DNA of 64,000 bases from Pycnococcus provasolii (taxonomy: Eukaryota > Chlorophyta > Pseudoscourfieldiophyceae > Pseudoscourfieldiales), in the NCBI GenBank assembly GCA_049487715.1, contig CP150550.1, positions 558,001 to 622,000 on the forward strand, given 5' to 3'. The notes beneath the pieces are model-generated. The model was given only the letters and a program-made list of their open reading frames with translations, ran no database searches and was not told the DNA's origin. Below, piece after piece: positions 1 to 9,054 of this stretch (the stretch's first letter is position 1; the number at the start of each line of letters is the position of its first letter). A program made the translations under genes and the position numbers.

Positions 1-452
1 GCAGCCTCCAGGGAGATCTTTCCCCTCTTTTCTAAGGGTAGTCGTCTTCTGGGAGGAGGGGAGGTAGGGCATGTAAAAGCCTAATTAAAAGGTAGTTAGG
101 TGCCAAGCAGGCTATTCTTAACTCAATAACTCCCTTCCAGAAGGGCCCCCTTTCAGCCAAGCCAAGCAGGCCGCCTGCTTTCCCTTCCCCCCCCGCATCA
201 ACAGGGACGCCGGCCTGCTTCACTTCGCTCTGCCTCTGCTTTCCTCTGCTTCTTCGCTCACGACGTATGTAAATATTTCGCCGCTCCCCTCCTCCTGTTT
301 GCTCCTCCTGTTAACAAGAGCATCATCACAGCGCGTCTTCATCTTCATTCATTCCGTCGTCTTGTTGGTTGGCTTGGGGGACGGAGGCTTTTGAAGATTT
401 GCTCTCGTGTCATTCATTTCATTCTGCTTTCATAGCTTTCATAGCTCTCATC
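1..452. other. Upstream region of bZIP gene, no gene seen
   Basis: No ATG-started reading frame with protein-like character is visible on either strand here. The sequence is C/T-rich on the plus strand, with repeated ctgctt/ctcctg words around positions 225-310, which fits a promoter and 5' leader for the bZIP gene that follows. A short minus-strand frame at 32-223 opens with GTG and was not accepted. Confidence 0.5.
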
Positions 453-653
453 ATGGGTCCCAACCACGGTGCACCATTGCCAATGCACACCAACGGCTCA
501 CCCTTGGACGTCGACGTCGTCGAGTGGGATGACCTCCTCTGCCCCCACCTCGCAGCGGCGGCGGAGCAGCGCGCGACCGACGTGCCTCACACGAACGTAT
601 GCATTGCTGCACCCCCGGCGCCACCCCCCGCGAACGGACACGCACACAACCAC

Positions 654-685
<32 letters not shown>

Positions 686-1172
686 CGAGCACGCGGCGGT
701 ACCGCACAAGCACTTTCAGGCTGGGTGCAACAACCACGACTGCAACCTACCACAGGCGGTCGCTAACGGAGGGCAGGCGCCGGAATACACGAACACAGTT
801 CATGAGCACGAACTGTACGTGGACCCGAGCAGCGGCCAGGAAATTATGAAGTGCACACGCACCCAGCTCTACCGCGTGAAGAATACACAGGCAGTCAAGA
901 GGTACCGTGAGCGCAAAAAGACGGAGCTCCAGGCGTCCGTCGCCGAGAACAAGCTCCTCACGGAGAAGAACGAGCAGCTCACCACAGAGAACGAAGCGCT
1001 AAAGCTGAGGTGCCAGGAACTGCAGGCGCACGTGGACAGCCTCAACGCAACCTTGGGAGCGAACAAGCTCGAAATGCACGCGGAGTTGGGCAGGCTACGA
1101 GTAGCCTTTGCGAGCATTAGCCAGGTGGTCGACTCCGTGCGGTCACCAGAACAACATATGACAAGCACTTAA
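453..1172 (+). CDS. bZIP transcription factor
   Basis: The product is a DNA-binding bZIP factor of about 239 residues, expected to act in the nucleus as a dimer. The basic region shows the N-x7-R signature (NTQAVKRYR, around nt 888-914), followed directly by a leucine zipper with heptad leucines (nt about 930-1070: ENKLLTEKNEQL, ENEALKLR and on). The N-terminal half is low complexity, rich in His/Ala/Pro, with a run of nine Gln from a CAG tract at 654-680. The reading frame stays open upstream to 369, but only from a TTG, so the ATG at 453 was chosen. It is convergent with the gene ending at 1478. Target genes and bZIP subgroup cannot be told from sequence alone. Confidence 0.88.
654..680 (+). 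repeat. CAG microsatellite (polyQ)
   Basis: Nine perfect CAG units inside the bZIP gene encode a polyglutamine run. This is a likely length-variable site in a transcription factor activation or spacer region. Confidence 0.9.
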
Positions 1173-1477
1173 GGTTGAAAGTTGATATATTATAAACGTA
1201 CTAAATAAGATGGCTAATTAATTCAGTAACGAAATGGAGTTTAACTCTGTCGAAATGTCGTCCACTATTCACACAATTCGAGTTCCGCTTGCGACTCGTT
1301 GTCATTGTTGTCGTCGCCATCGCCACCAACCGCGCATCAACACGATGACTGAAGTGTCACATGTACTACTCTACCTACCACCAGATTGTTTAAAAAAAGC
1401 GGAGTCTTTAGAACGAACTAAAGCTTTTCATATTGTTTACAGCAAATCATGATAGACCAGGGTGGTAAATATGTACT
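1173..1477. other. Convergent 3' intergenic region, no gene accepted
   Basis: This holds the 3' flanks of the bZIP gene (plus) and the unknown helical protein (minus). It is more AT-rich than its flanks. A 72-codon plus-strand ATG frame at 1234-1452 shows no domain or motif and looks accidental. Confidence 0.5.
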
Positions 1478-2527
1478 TCAGAGAGGCTTGGGCATCCACG
1501 ACAATCTCGCAATTTGGTGTTCCACAACATTACTCTCCTCCACCAACTTCATCAAGTCCTTCGGCGCGTGAAAGCACTCGCCTCCGACGTGTTGTATACG
1601 TTGGCAAACCATGCAGACGTCGACGATCGCCTCCGCGCCAAGTTGTGACGCGCGATGGATCAGAGCCTGCAAACAAAGCAGCAGGGTTCGTGCGTATGCG
1701 CCATTCGGATCGCGCGTTCGACCGGCAAGGCAGAGTGCGAACAACTCAGGTACGCCAACGAGCTGTTCGATCGAAAACTTAGGCTGGCCGAGGAAAGAAC
1801 GAACCTCGGCGAGGTCTTCGCATTCCAGAGCACTCGTCACCGCGGCGACTGCGGCGTTGCGCAACTCCGGCGTATCGCCCACCGGGCCTATGAGATAGCG
1901 CAGTCCGGCAATTTTGAGAAACCGCAACATCGGAACGAGCACGTCGAAGGCGAACGTCTCGCCGCCGTCGGTGGAAGCTCGTGCTAGGAGGTTGCGCAGA
2001 GATTCGCAGTCATACGCCTGCAAGACGCGTCGGTCCAAAAGGCCGCCGTCAGAAGGAGGGTCGGTCTCTCGTACCACTCTGCCGTGTGCAGGTGCAGGTG
2101 CAGGTGCACGATGAGCCGGTGGCACGTGAAGTTGAGCTGGAGCCACACCTGGCTTGCCACTCGGCGGTGGCGCGGAGTCGCTCTGGCCACGTCGAAGGTC
2201 ATGCAAGAGCTCGTCGTTCGATGCCCTCAGGCGCTCCATGCGCCCACGCAGGTCGCTCATCCTTATTCGCAGCAACGCCGCGGCGTCGTGCCCGGAGTCG
2301 GAGTGGAAGCTCGCGTGTGCGTTGAACGACGTCGTCGGCGACTGCACGGCCGAGAGACTGTGCAAGTTCGCGGCCTGCGTCGTGAAGTCCGTCGTCGCGT
2401 GCTTACCGCTCGCCTTGCCTGCACCGTTACTCTTCTCCTTGGCGGGCGACATGCCGACGTCCATGCGCGTGTGTCTGTTTACGGGCGCCCAGAATGCTGG
2501 TCGGTCCGCCTTGAACGTCGACGCCAT
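1478..2527 (-). CDS. Unknown helical protein, about 349 aa
   Basis: I do not recognise the family. The first 150 residues are low complexity (Ser/Ala/Pro/His-rich) with a short predicted coiled coil around the RMSDLRGRMERLRASNDELL stretch. The last 180 residues look like a folded all-helical domain (LRNLLARASTDGG, VLVPMLRFLKIAGLRYLIG, FLGQPKFSIEQLVGVPELF, CLQALIHRASQLGAEAIVDV). There is no transmembrane segment or signal peptide. Start: the frame is open to 2680, but the first ATG (MASTFKADRP) lies at 2527. Its start is 200 bp from the divergent J-domain gene, so the two probably share a promoter region. Confidence 0.65.
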   Translation of the reverse strand: MASTFKADRPAFWAPVNRHTRMDVGMSPAKEKSNGAGKASGKHATTDFTTQAANLHSLSAVQSPTTSFNAHASFHSDSGHDAAALLRIRMSDLRGRMERLRASNDELLHDLRRGQSDSAPPPSGKPGVAPAQLHVPPAHRAPAPAPAHGRVVRETDPPSDGGLLDRRVLQAYDCESLRNLLARASTDGGETFAFDVLVPMLRFLKIAGLRYLIGPVGDTPELRNAAVAAVTSALECEDLAEVRSFLGQPKFSIEQLVGVPELFALCLAGRTRDPNGAYARTLLLCLQALIHRASQLGAEAIVDVCMVCQRIQHVGGECFHAPKDLMKLVEESNVVEHQIARLSWMPKPL

Positions 2528-2726
2528 GGGAGGGCGAGGGGGAGGGCGACGGCGTGGCGGAAAACGCACAGTACCGGGGAAAGAGGACCTAGGAGGGGAG
2601 GTCAACGAGGGATTTTTCGCCTCGGGGATCCGTCGCTGTCGGTACATTAGGTGAACGCGCCCAAGGTTAACTCCCCACAAGTCTCCCCCCCTTCCCCACG
2701 CGCCTGTTTTTCTTCATTTCCCAAAC

Positions 2727-3245
2727 ATGGCGGACTCACCAGGCTCGAGGTCCCACAACGACATATGGCTTCGCGCGTGCAACACGCTCAACATAACGCC
2801 TGAAACCGCGCGCGACCCGGACGCTGTCAAGGCGGCGTACCTGCGACTCGTCAAGGAAACACACCCAGACGTCGTGGCGGCGCAGGGGGATACCAGCAAG
2901 GCGGATGCTCTCTCGGAAAGATTTCGTAACGTGCAATCGGCGTACAGAACGCTCACCACCGGAACAGTGCCAGACGACGCAGCACGAGTTGTCGCTGCAC
3001 GCAAAGGTTCACCACACGCTGCAAGGTGGGAGGTGAGGGCAAGGCCTGGGGCAAGACCTTCAGCGAGCACCTTTAGTCCTCTCATTTTCTGCGCGTTCAG
3101 TTTGCTAGCTGGGACGGGCATTTTTAGTGGCGCGATGAAAATGCACCAGAGTATGTATGGCCCTCGTGAAGATAGATATAGGTTGCACGGTGGCGGCTCA
3201 TCCATATATCGACCCCCGGTAGGTCACTCTCGTCATGGCAGATGA
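2727..3245 (+). CDS. J-domain (DnaJ-like) single-pass membrane protein
   Basis: This is a Hsp70 co-chaperone-type protein of 172 residues. A J domain fills roughly residues 11-80 and carries the HPD motif (ETHPDVV, residues about 46-48) that stimulates Hsp70 ATPase, followed by helix III/IV-like sequence (RFRNVQSAYRTLTTG). A hydrophobic segment near residues 113-135 (FSPLIFCAFSLLAGTGIF) suggests membrane anchoring with the J domain on one face. No zinc-finger or G/F region is present, so it is a type III-like J protein. Which membrane it sits in is not evident; there is no clear N-terminal targeting peptide. Confidence 0.82.
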   Translation: MADSPGSRSHNDIWLRACNTLNITPETARDPDAVKAAYLRLVKETHPDVVAAQGDTSKADALSERFRNVQSAYRTLTTGTVPDDAARVVAARKGSPHAARWEVRARPGARPSASTFSPLIFCAFSLLAGTGIFSGAMKMHQSMYGPREDRYRLHGGGSSIYRPPVGHSRHGR

Positions 3246-3396
3246 CCACGTGTACTATATACGATTATTTGTTACCATTACGATTATTTATTACCACACA
3301 ATGTGAGACGGGGGGCTAACGCTCGTAAATGTACCAATATAATTTTCATGTAACATGCATGACGTATACTTTTCATGAAAACGAAAAATAGTTCCT
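3246..3396. other. Convergent 3' region
   Basis: This short AT-rich spacer lies between the J-domain gene and the GYF/coiled-coil gene and presumably holds both polyadenylation sites. Nothing else is seen. Confidence 0.5.
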
Positions 3397-6300
3397 TTAC
3401 GACTTGCGTAATCTCGCGCGGCTCAACCACTCGAGGAAATCCTGGTAACCGCCGCCGCTACGCACACAGAGGCGACCGGATAGAACCTTGAGGTGCACAC
3501 GCCGACTTGCGACGCTATAGCAGCATCCCTGAACTTGCTCGATGGGAAGGAACACGCCGCTCGCCTCGAAGCGCTGCAAAATCAGCTCCACCGCGGACTC
3601 CACGCGCTCTTGCTCGATGCGCTCCGTCTCCTCTGCAGGCATATTGCGCTCTACTGCGCGCATCGTGCGACTTCGCTCGCGGCGCTGCGGCATCGCAAGC
3701 GGCGGTGGCGGAGAAGGAATGATCTGCTTGGCAGTGTGTGCCGCCACGTCCCAGCGGTCCATTTGCTGCTCCGGCCCGTCGTCGTCGGGTTCATACAACT
3801 CGCTTTCCACGGATGATCTTTCACCACCGCCGAGACGATGAGCCGAGCGCGCTTGAATCATCTCCGCCTCGCGCTCGAAGCCATCAAGGTCGAGGGGTGC
3901 AGCGATCGAGTTGCGGTGAGATCCCGACGAAGGAGTTGCACCAGAGCTGTATCCGCCAGATATGTCGAGCAGTGGCTCGTCCATGCTATCCGTGAGAATG
4001 GCACGGGCGCGTTCCTCCTGATGCAATCTTGCCTTCACGGCGGTGTTCTCACGTCGCAGCGCCTGCACTTCCGACTTTGCAGCCTCCAGCTTCGCCTGCA
4101 ACGATCCCGCGCCAGGCTTTGGCAGCCGTGAAGCGAGAAGGTCCTCGCTCTCGCGCAGGCGCTCGTTTTCTCGTGCGAGGCGGTTCAGCTCCATCTGCAG
4201 AGCTTGCACCTGCCGCCTAAGCTCGGGCACCTCGCGCTTCGCTCCATCCGAAGCTGCCGCGACGCGTTCATCCGCCTCCACGCGCAGTGCGTGTTCCCTC
4301 TGCCCAGCTTCGCTCGATATGCGCTGAACCTCCGCCGCGAGCGTCTCACGTGCTGCTGAAGCGTCAGCGCGTGCGCTACTCGCCTCCGCCTCCGCCGCGG
4401 CCACACGGCTGCCCGCCTCGTCCAGCGCCGCCTCGCGCGCCTCGTCGAGCTCACGCTGAGCCTCGGAGCGGTACGCCTCGTTCACGCGAGCACACTCCGC
4501 CTTCACTCGCATCGCCTCCGCCTCCAGGGCTTCCTTCGCCTTCGCCAGCGCCTCGTCTCGCGTTGCCTCCGTCAGAGCAACACGGCGATCCGCTTCGTCC
4601 GCCGCTGTCGCGGCGCGTCGGTTCGCCTCGTCCACTGCACCTTTCGCGATTTCCTCGGCATCTGCCACTCTTCGCTCGTGATCTCGCGCCGCCTCGGCAA
4701 GCCGGCGATCGCAGCTCTCAGCAAATGCCGACACCTTGCGCTCATGCTCTTCAGCCGCGAGAGTCAGGCGACGTCGCATCTCCGCCTCCGCCTCAGTCCC
4801 ACGACGTCGCATCTCCGACTCCAACTCGGCAGCACGACGTGCCCCTTCCTCGCGCTCTCGTACCAGCGCCTCCTCCGCAGTCGCCAATTTTCGCATCAAT
4901 TCCTCGCGGTCCAAGCGATGGCGGTGCTCCGACTCGTCCAGTGTGCGCGACGCCGACTCCGAAGTGGCGTGCGAACGACGCTCCTGGTCCGTTCGCATAG
5001 CTGCAAGCCGGTCCTCGTATTCCACCCGCACTTCCTCGGCAAGCTGGTCGGCAAGGGCGCGTGCGCGTGCCACTTGCTTGGTCGCGTCGGACTGTGCCTC
5101 CTCGAGCTGTTCGCGCAGTTGCCGTACCTCGCGATCGCGTTCCTCCATGAAGCGGTTGATATCACGGCGAGCCGCTTCACGCAACGCCGTGGCATCTGCG
5201 TCAAAATCTGCGCGAGCTTGAGACAACTGTCGTGCGTGGTCTTCATGCATCTGCCGCATCGCCTCGTTCGTTGATGCCGAGCCAGATGCGGCGGCTTCGG
5301 CACGCTCTCGCGCCGCGGCAACGTCGCGGACAGCCTCATCGCGCGCGCGTGCCACCTCTGCCGATGACTCGTCTCGCGCGCGGCGCACCTCCTCCTCCGC
5401 GCGTGCACGCGCCGCCTGGACCTCGCGTTCGGCTTCCGCACGAGTGGAAGCGATTGCGGCGTCCGCACGATCGCGTGCCGCCTCAATGAGCGCCGCCACG
5501 TGCTGCTTGTCGGCATTGTTCGATACCGCGCTCAAGTCGCGAGCAGCACGCATCTCTTCATCAGCCTTGTCACGCAATGAACCGACGCGCTCATCATGCG
5601 ACCTGCGCAGCTCTGCAACCTGGTCGGCGTGCTCTCTCCTCGCAACATCGAGTTGCTCCTCAAGCTTCAGCACGCGTGTCTCGGCAGTTTTCAGTGAGCC
5701 ACGTAGCTTTGTCACCTCAATATCTAGTTCAGTTGCACTTGAAGTGCCGCCACCCTTCGTCGGCGACAGATCCGCAAGCTTCGTGTGTGCCGCGTCTAGC
5801 TTAGCTGCGGCGATGGCACCAGCTTTGCGCAGGTCTTCGTTTTCCTGGCGAACCCTCGCGAGCTCCGCGCTAGCATTGGTCAGGTCAGCGTTAGACTGGC
5901 GTAGGCTTGACACTTCTGCATGACTTGCCACTTCCGCCGAGGCGCGCAGGTCGGTAAGCTCGGAGCGTAGATTATGCAACTCCGACTCACGCGACTCAAG
6001 CGTTTTCTTAAGCGCCCTCGCAATCTCCTGTGCCTGCTTAGTGCGTGCTCGCTCGACGCTAAGCAACGAAGTAGCGCTACCATTTGCTGCAGGCTCGTCG
6101 ACGGAATGGGCAAATACGTTGGGCTTTGGTGGTACTGCCGACTTCTTTTTGCGCTCCGGTGGCGACTCATCACTAGCCACACTCGATGGCGGCGCCATGT
6201 CTAGCGTTGTGACGAGACCTGGATAGGATCCTAGCGTCGTTGCATGTTTCTCCGCTAACGTTGCGGTAGTGTCGTTTGCCACGGCGTCGGACCAAAGCAC

Positions 6301-7035
6301 GGTTCGCGGTCCCACTTCACCCCTCTGCCACTGCCGCGCGAGACCCGCGAAACTTACCGGCTCGGCGACTTTGCCACTGCGTACTACCGTCCACCGCATA
6401 CTTTGGTACGGTGGTATTGGTCCAGCTTCGGACGACGAATATGGTACAGCGCCTGTTTGAGGCGGCGGCAGTCGATGTGCTGGTAGTTGCGACGATGGAG
6501 GCGGTAGCGTCGTCGCCATGCCAAGTTGGTCCACGCCAGCACCGTTCTGTTTCCACCACGCAGGTTCCGCAATAGGCGAGGTACTGTTAGGATCGGGCAC
6601 GTCGACGGAAAGTCCGGCCGTCTCTTGCTGAGGTGCAGGGAGACCTTGGGGCACCGTCGCGCTCACTGGTCCCGCCGGCGGCTGTGCACCGGTATTTCCC
6701 GCGTGCAGCTTGTGGAGTGCGTCAACGAACGTGTGCCTTCGTGCGAACGAAGGCGAAGGCTCGGTCTTCGGCTTAAGTGGCGAGTATGCGCTCGGGGTCG
6801 CCCCAGTCTTCTTCGCCGTCTCCGCCGCCTGCCTGAGTGCCCCCGCAAGTCCGTGCACGTCCGCGACCCTCGTTTGCACAGCCATGCCTTCGGCCCATAC
6901 GATGGATTCTTCGTTAAGTCTTTCGGCGGCCCACATGGCGGCGAGATCCGAGAAGGAGACCGGTCCTGCGGGCCGCGAGGGGTTATCGCGCGCGCCGTAG
7001 AACCACGAGGCGTTGCGGAAGAAGGCGGAGGCCAT
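3397..7035 (-). CDS. Large coiled-coil protein with GYF_2-like and GAR-like domains
   Basis: About 1212 residues. The N-terminus has a GYF_2/DUF4339-like unit (WFYGARDNPSRPAGPVSFSD with the later VWAEGM), and a second similar unit near nt 6270-6410 (RWTVVRSGKVAEPVSFAGLA, TVLWSDAV). A long heptad-rich coiled coil (nt about 4050-6060) follows, very rich in Ala/Arg/Glu. The C-terminal 75 residues resemble the GAR (GAS2-related) microtubule-binding domain: YSVASRRVHLKVLSGRLCVR then SGGGYQDFLEWL, comparable to the GAR core VMVRVGGGW. I infer a cytoskeletal linker whose GYF_2-like ends may bind proline-rich or unknown partners. The ATG at 7035 was chosen because upstream in-frame starts are TTG only. 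The coiled coil is a firm observation; the two end domains are pattern-level matches. Confidence 0.75.
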   Translation of the reverse strand: MASAFFRNASWFYGARDNPSRPAGPVSFSDLAAMWAAERLNEESIVWAEGMAVQTRVADVHGLAGALRQAAETAKKTGATPSAYSPLKPKTEPSPSFARRHTFVDALHKLHAGNTGAQPPAGPVSATVPQGLPAPQQETAGLSVDVPDPNSTSPIAEPAWWKQNGAGVDQLGMATTLPPPSSQLPAHRLPPPQTGAVPYSSSEAGPIPPYQSMRWTVVRSGKVAEPVSFAGLARQWQRGEVGPRTVLWSDAVANDTTATLAEKHATTLGSYPGLVTTLDMAPPSSVASDESPPERKKKSAVPPKPNVFAHSVDEPAANGSATSLLSVERARTKQAQEIARALKKTLESRESELHNLRSELTDLRASAEVASHAEVSSLRQSNADLTNASAELARVRQENEDLRKAGAIAAAKLDAAHTKLADLSPTKGGGTSSATELDIEVTKLRGSLKTAETRVLKLEEQLDVARREHADQVAELRRSHDERVGSLRDKADEEMRAARDLSAVSNNADKQHVAALIEAARDRADAAIASTRAEAEREVQAARARAEEEVRRARDESSAEVARARDEAVRDVAAARERAEAAASGSASTNEAMRQMHEDHARQLSQARADFDADATALREAARRDINRFMEERDREVRQLREQLEEAQSDATKQVARARALADQLAEEVRVEYEDRLAAMRTDQERRSHATSESASRTLDESEHRHRLDREELMRKLATAEEALVREREEGARRAAELESEMRRRGTEAEAEMRRRLTLAAEEHERKVSAFAESCDRRLAEAARDHERRVADAEEIAKGAVDEANRRAATAADEADRRVALTEATRDEALAKAKEALEAEAMRVKAECARVNEAYRSEAQRELDEAREAALDEAGSRVAAAEAEASSARADASAARETLAAEVQRISSEAGQREHALRVEADERVAAASDGAKREVPELRRQVQALQMELNRLARENERLRESEDLLASRLPKPGAGSLQAKLEAAKSEVQALRRENTAVKARLHQEERARAILTDSMDEPLLDISGGYSSGATPSSGSHRNSIAAPLDLDGFEREAEMIQARSAHRLGGGERSSVESELYEPDDDGPEQQMDRWDVAAHTAKQIIPSPPPPLAMPQRRERSRTMRAVERNMPAEETERIEQERVESAVELILQRFEASGVFLPIEQVQGCCYSVASRRVHLKVLSGRLCVRSGGGYQDFLEWLSRARLRKS

Positions 7036-7426
7036 GGCCGCAGGCTGCGAGGTTGCGTTTGAGTATTTGAGCAAGACGTTCGGCGGAGCACGGCGAGGGC
7101 GAGGGCGAGGTGCGAGGGCGGAGGGTTCTGGGCGTCGTGCGACCGTTGCGCAGGGTCATTGACCATGCGAAGTTGACCACGCGCAGAGCCGCATGCAAGC
7201 ACTGCGAGACCCATCAGGCATCGATCGGCCATTCAGCCAGTAAAGAAAAGTAACTGACCGAAGGAAGCAACGGCGACCATCTACCGACCCACTTTTCACA
7301 AACTTTACGGCACCTGCCAGCCTGACGGGCCAGCCTGACGGCCTGAAGCACGTCGAGCACGTCTGGTGCAGGCCAGTCACCTCACCTTTTGATTAGGAAG
7401 AAAAACTTAAGGCTAGAAGTTACACT
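7036..7426. other. Spacer upstream of the GYF/coiled-coil gene
   Basis: This 391-nt gap separates TRM6 (ending at 7427) from the start of the coiled-coil gene on the same strand. It should hold the coiled-coil gene promoter and the TRM6 3' end. A small direct repeat (cagcctgacgg) occurs twice near 7319-7342. No ATG-started gene is supported. Confidence 0.5.
7420..7424 (-). terminator. TGTAA polyadenylation signal of TRM6
   Basis: On the minus strand TGTAA starts 3 nt past the TRM6 stop codon. TGTAA is the usual chlorophyte poly(A) signal. Assignment is by motif and position only. Confidence 0.5.
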
Positions 7427-8737
7427 TTATCTATTCGTAGTACTATTACACTTCACTCCGCTCACAAAATATCCACCCGACTGGCTAGGCGTCGCGTTCA
7501 TGTGCGGGTGACTCCGATTCGGAAGTGCCTGGTGCTCGCGGAGGAATGTATCAAACACGCTGAGATTCACCGCGAGGCGATTTTCGTGCATCCACGCACA
7601 CGCTTCCGAAACCGCAGAGAGATAAGGCGAGTGAATGATAAATGACGCACCAGGAGCCAGCAAGGGGAGGAGCTCACGTAGCGTCGAGGCGGGACTCATC
7701 CGACCGGAGGTGGCCAACAGGCTTCCGAAACCGCCACGATCACGAAGGATACTCCTCAGCCCCTCTTGCGTTGCACGCGGCGGCGGCGCGTCCTTCTCCG
7801 CCCATATCTTATCTGTTTCCTGTTTTCGCATCGACTCTGGGACCGTCTTGCCGAGCGCCTCCGCGAGGTCACATGGGGTTGTGTATCGCACGGAATTGCG
7901 CACGTCGTCATCAAGGTCCACCTGGTGGAATGCTGAGGCGGGGCCGCGCGTGCCGGTTGTATACCGGAAGTCGTCCGGCAGAGCCACGACGGAGCCGTTG
8001 CCAGCTCCGCCGACGCGTTCGGCGACCGCGGCAGTAAGCAACCCACGGCTTCCGTCGAGCACGAGCACTTCCGCGCCTGCGACGGCGCCGCCGTGGTGAA
8101 GCATGAGCGCGAGCGCGTCGTAGCGTAGCGCACGGCTGACCGCCGCTGGGGGCACGAAGCTTCCGTTAGACGCTGATGAGTTAGCGTTGAGGTGCTGCGC
8201 CTCCGCCACCGCTAGCGCCGTCGCGCGGCGCAGCACGACGCGAGGATTGTGCTTCTTCATCTTCTTCTTGATGTACTTCGCCTGACTGAATGCCGTCTTT
8301 TCCTGAAACGTTGTCGAGCTTTCAATAATGCTCGCGACGATTTCGTCCCCTGACACGCCCTTTCTCTTCAGGTCGTTAACGGTGTCGTGCGTGACAACGT
8401 CAGGTTTCGGCTGGTAGTCGATGTTTGCGTTGCTTCGCGCATCTGCAAAGAGCACCGCCCAGTCTCGCGCCAGCTCTGCTTCTCGCGCCTTCTCCGGCTC
8501 GACGCGCTCGAGTCTACCCTTCTCTCCGAGCGCGAACTCCGCGCCAAACGGTGATCCGATGAGCGACTTGACGTGTATGTAGTCGCGTCCCGTCGCGAGT
8601 TTGAACGGCGGTGCAAGTTTCGTCGTGAAGAGGCGCCCTGAGACGTCGAGCACGACTGGCGCGTCCCTGCGCGCGAGACCAAGCGTGCAAGTTCGCTCTG
8701 CGCCGTTGTTGTCGCAGTCTGTGCCGCCATCCGCCAT
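7427..8737 (-). CDS. TRM6: tRNA m1A58 methyltransferase non-catalytic subunit TRM6
   Basis: This is the 436-residue homologue of yeast Trm6/Gcd10, which pairs with catalytic Trm61 to methylate A58 in the T-loop of tRNAs in the nucleus. Supporting signatures are IGSPFGAEFAL near residue 60, the conserved block TFQEKTAFSQAKYIKKKMKK near residues 142-162, and a C-terminal Rossmann-like domain (VLVLDGSRGLLTAAVAERVG; ASFIIHSPYLSAV) without a clear SAM site, as expected for the inactive subunit. The start ATG at 8737 is clear. The gene is divergent with Miro across a promoter with telomeric repeats. The predicted partner TRM61 is not in the window. Confidence 0.92.
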   Translation of the reverse strand: MADGGTDCDNNGAERTCTLGLARRDAPVVLDVSGRLFTTKLAPPFKLATGRDYIHVKSLIGSPFGAEFALGEKGRLERVEPEKAREAELARDWAVLFADARSNANIDYQPKPDVVTHDTVNDLKRKGVSGDEIVASIIESSTTFQEKTAFSQAKYIKKKMKKHNPRVVLRRATALAVAEAQHLNANSSASNGSFVPPAAVSRALRYDALALMLHHGGAVAGAEVLVLDGSRGLLTAAVAERVGGAGNGSVVALPDDFRYTTGTRGPASAFHQVDLDDDVRNSVRYTTPCDLAEALGKTVPESMRKQETDKIWAEKDAPPPRATQEGLRSILRDRGGFGSLLATSGRMSPASTLRELLPLLAPGASFIIHSPYLSAVSEACAWMHENRLAVNLSVFDTFLREHQALPNRSHPHMNATPSQSGGYFVSGVKCNSTTNR

Positions 8738-9054
8738 GTTTGATTCGCGACTAGGAGTAGGGTAGGCACGACCCTTGAAACACGGAGGAGAGTGGCGGCG
8801 GCGCGGCGCCGATCAAGGGGGGGGGGGGGGCGCTAACCCTAACCCTAACCCTAACCCTAACGCGAGGGCTCCGATTAGGGTTAGGGTTACCAGAGGGGGG
8901 GGGGGGGGATTCCCGCCTCTTCTTCTCTTCGGCCGGCCGGCCTGAGGATCTCTCTCTTGTCGCACCACCCCCAACGCTTTGCTTGGCCCGCCGCTTGTGT
9001 CCCTCCCTCTCTCCCCACACCCGACACATCAGGGCACGCACCAACCGGCGCACC
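8738..9054. promoter_or_regulatory. Divergent TRM6/Miro promoter with telomeric motifs
   Basis: This 317-nt divergent gap holds four to five CCCTAA units (8833-8861), a short spacer, then TTAGGG units (8875-8888) in inverted orientation. The block is framed by two 14-nt G runs (8817-8830 and 8895-8908). Genes on both sides show this is interstitial, not a chromosome end. Telo-box elements are known promoter elements of plant translation and ribosome-biogenesis genes; a role here is inferred. Confidence 0.7.
8817..8908. repeat. Inverted telomere-type repeats between G14 runs
   Basis: The order is G14, (CTAACC)n on the plus strand, a 13-nt spacer, (TTAGGG)2, and G14. The inner parts can pair as a hairpin of telomeric repeat, while the G runs and the C-rich arm (G-rich on the other strand) could form quadruplexes. 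It matches the plant/algal/vertebrate TTAGGG type unit. Confidence 0.9.

Noticed and set aside
32-223. 63-codon minus-strand reading frame
   Set aside because: Starts with GTG, has no motif and lies in promoter-like sequence.
1234-1452. 72-codon plus-strand ATG frame
   Set aside because: Lies in the 3' gap between convergent genes; composition looks random and AT-rich; no domain.
8833-8888. Telomeric repeats as a true chromosome end
   Set aside because: Only a few units, in both orientations, with well-supported genes on both sides.
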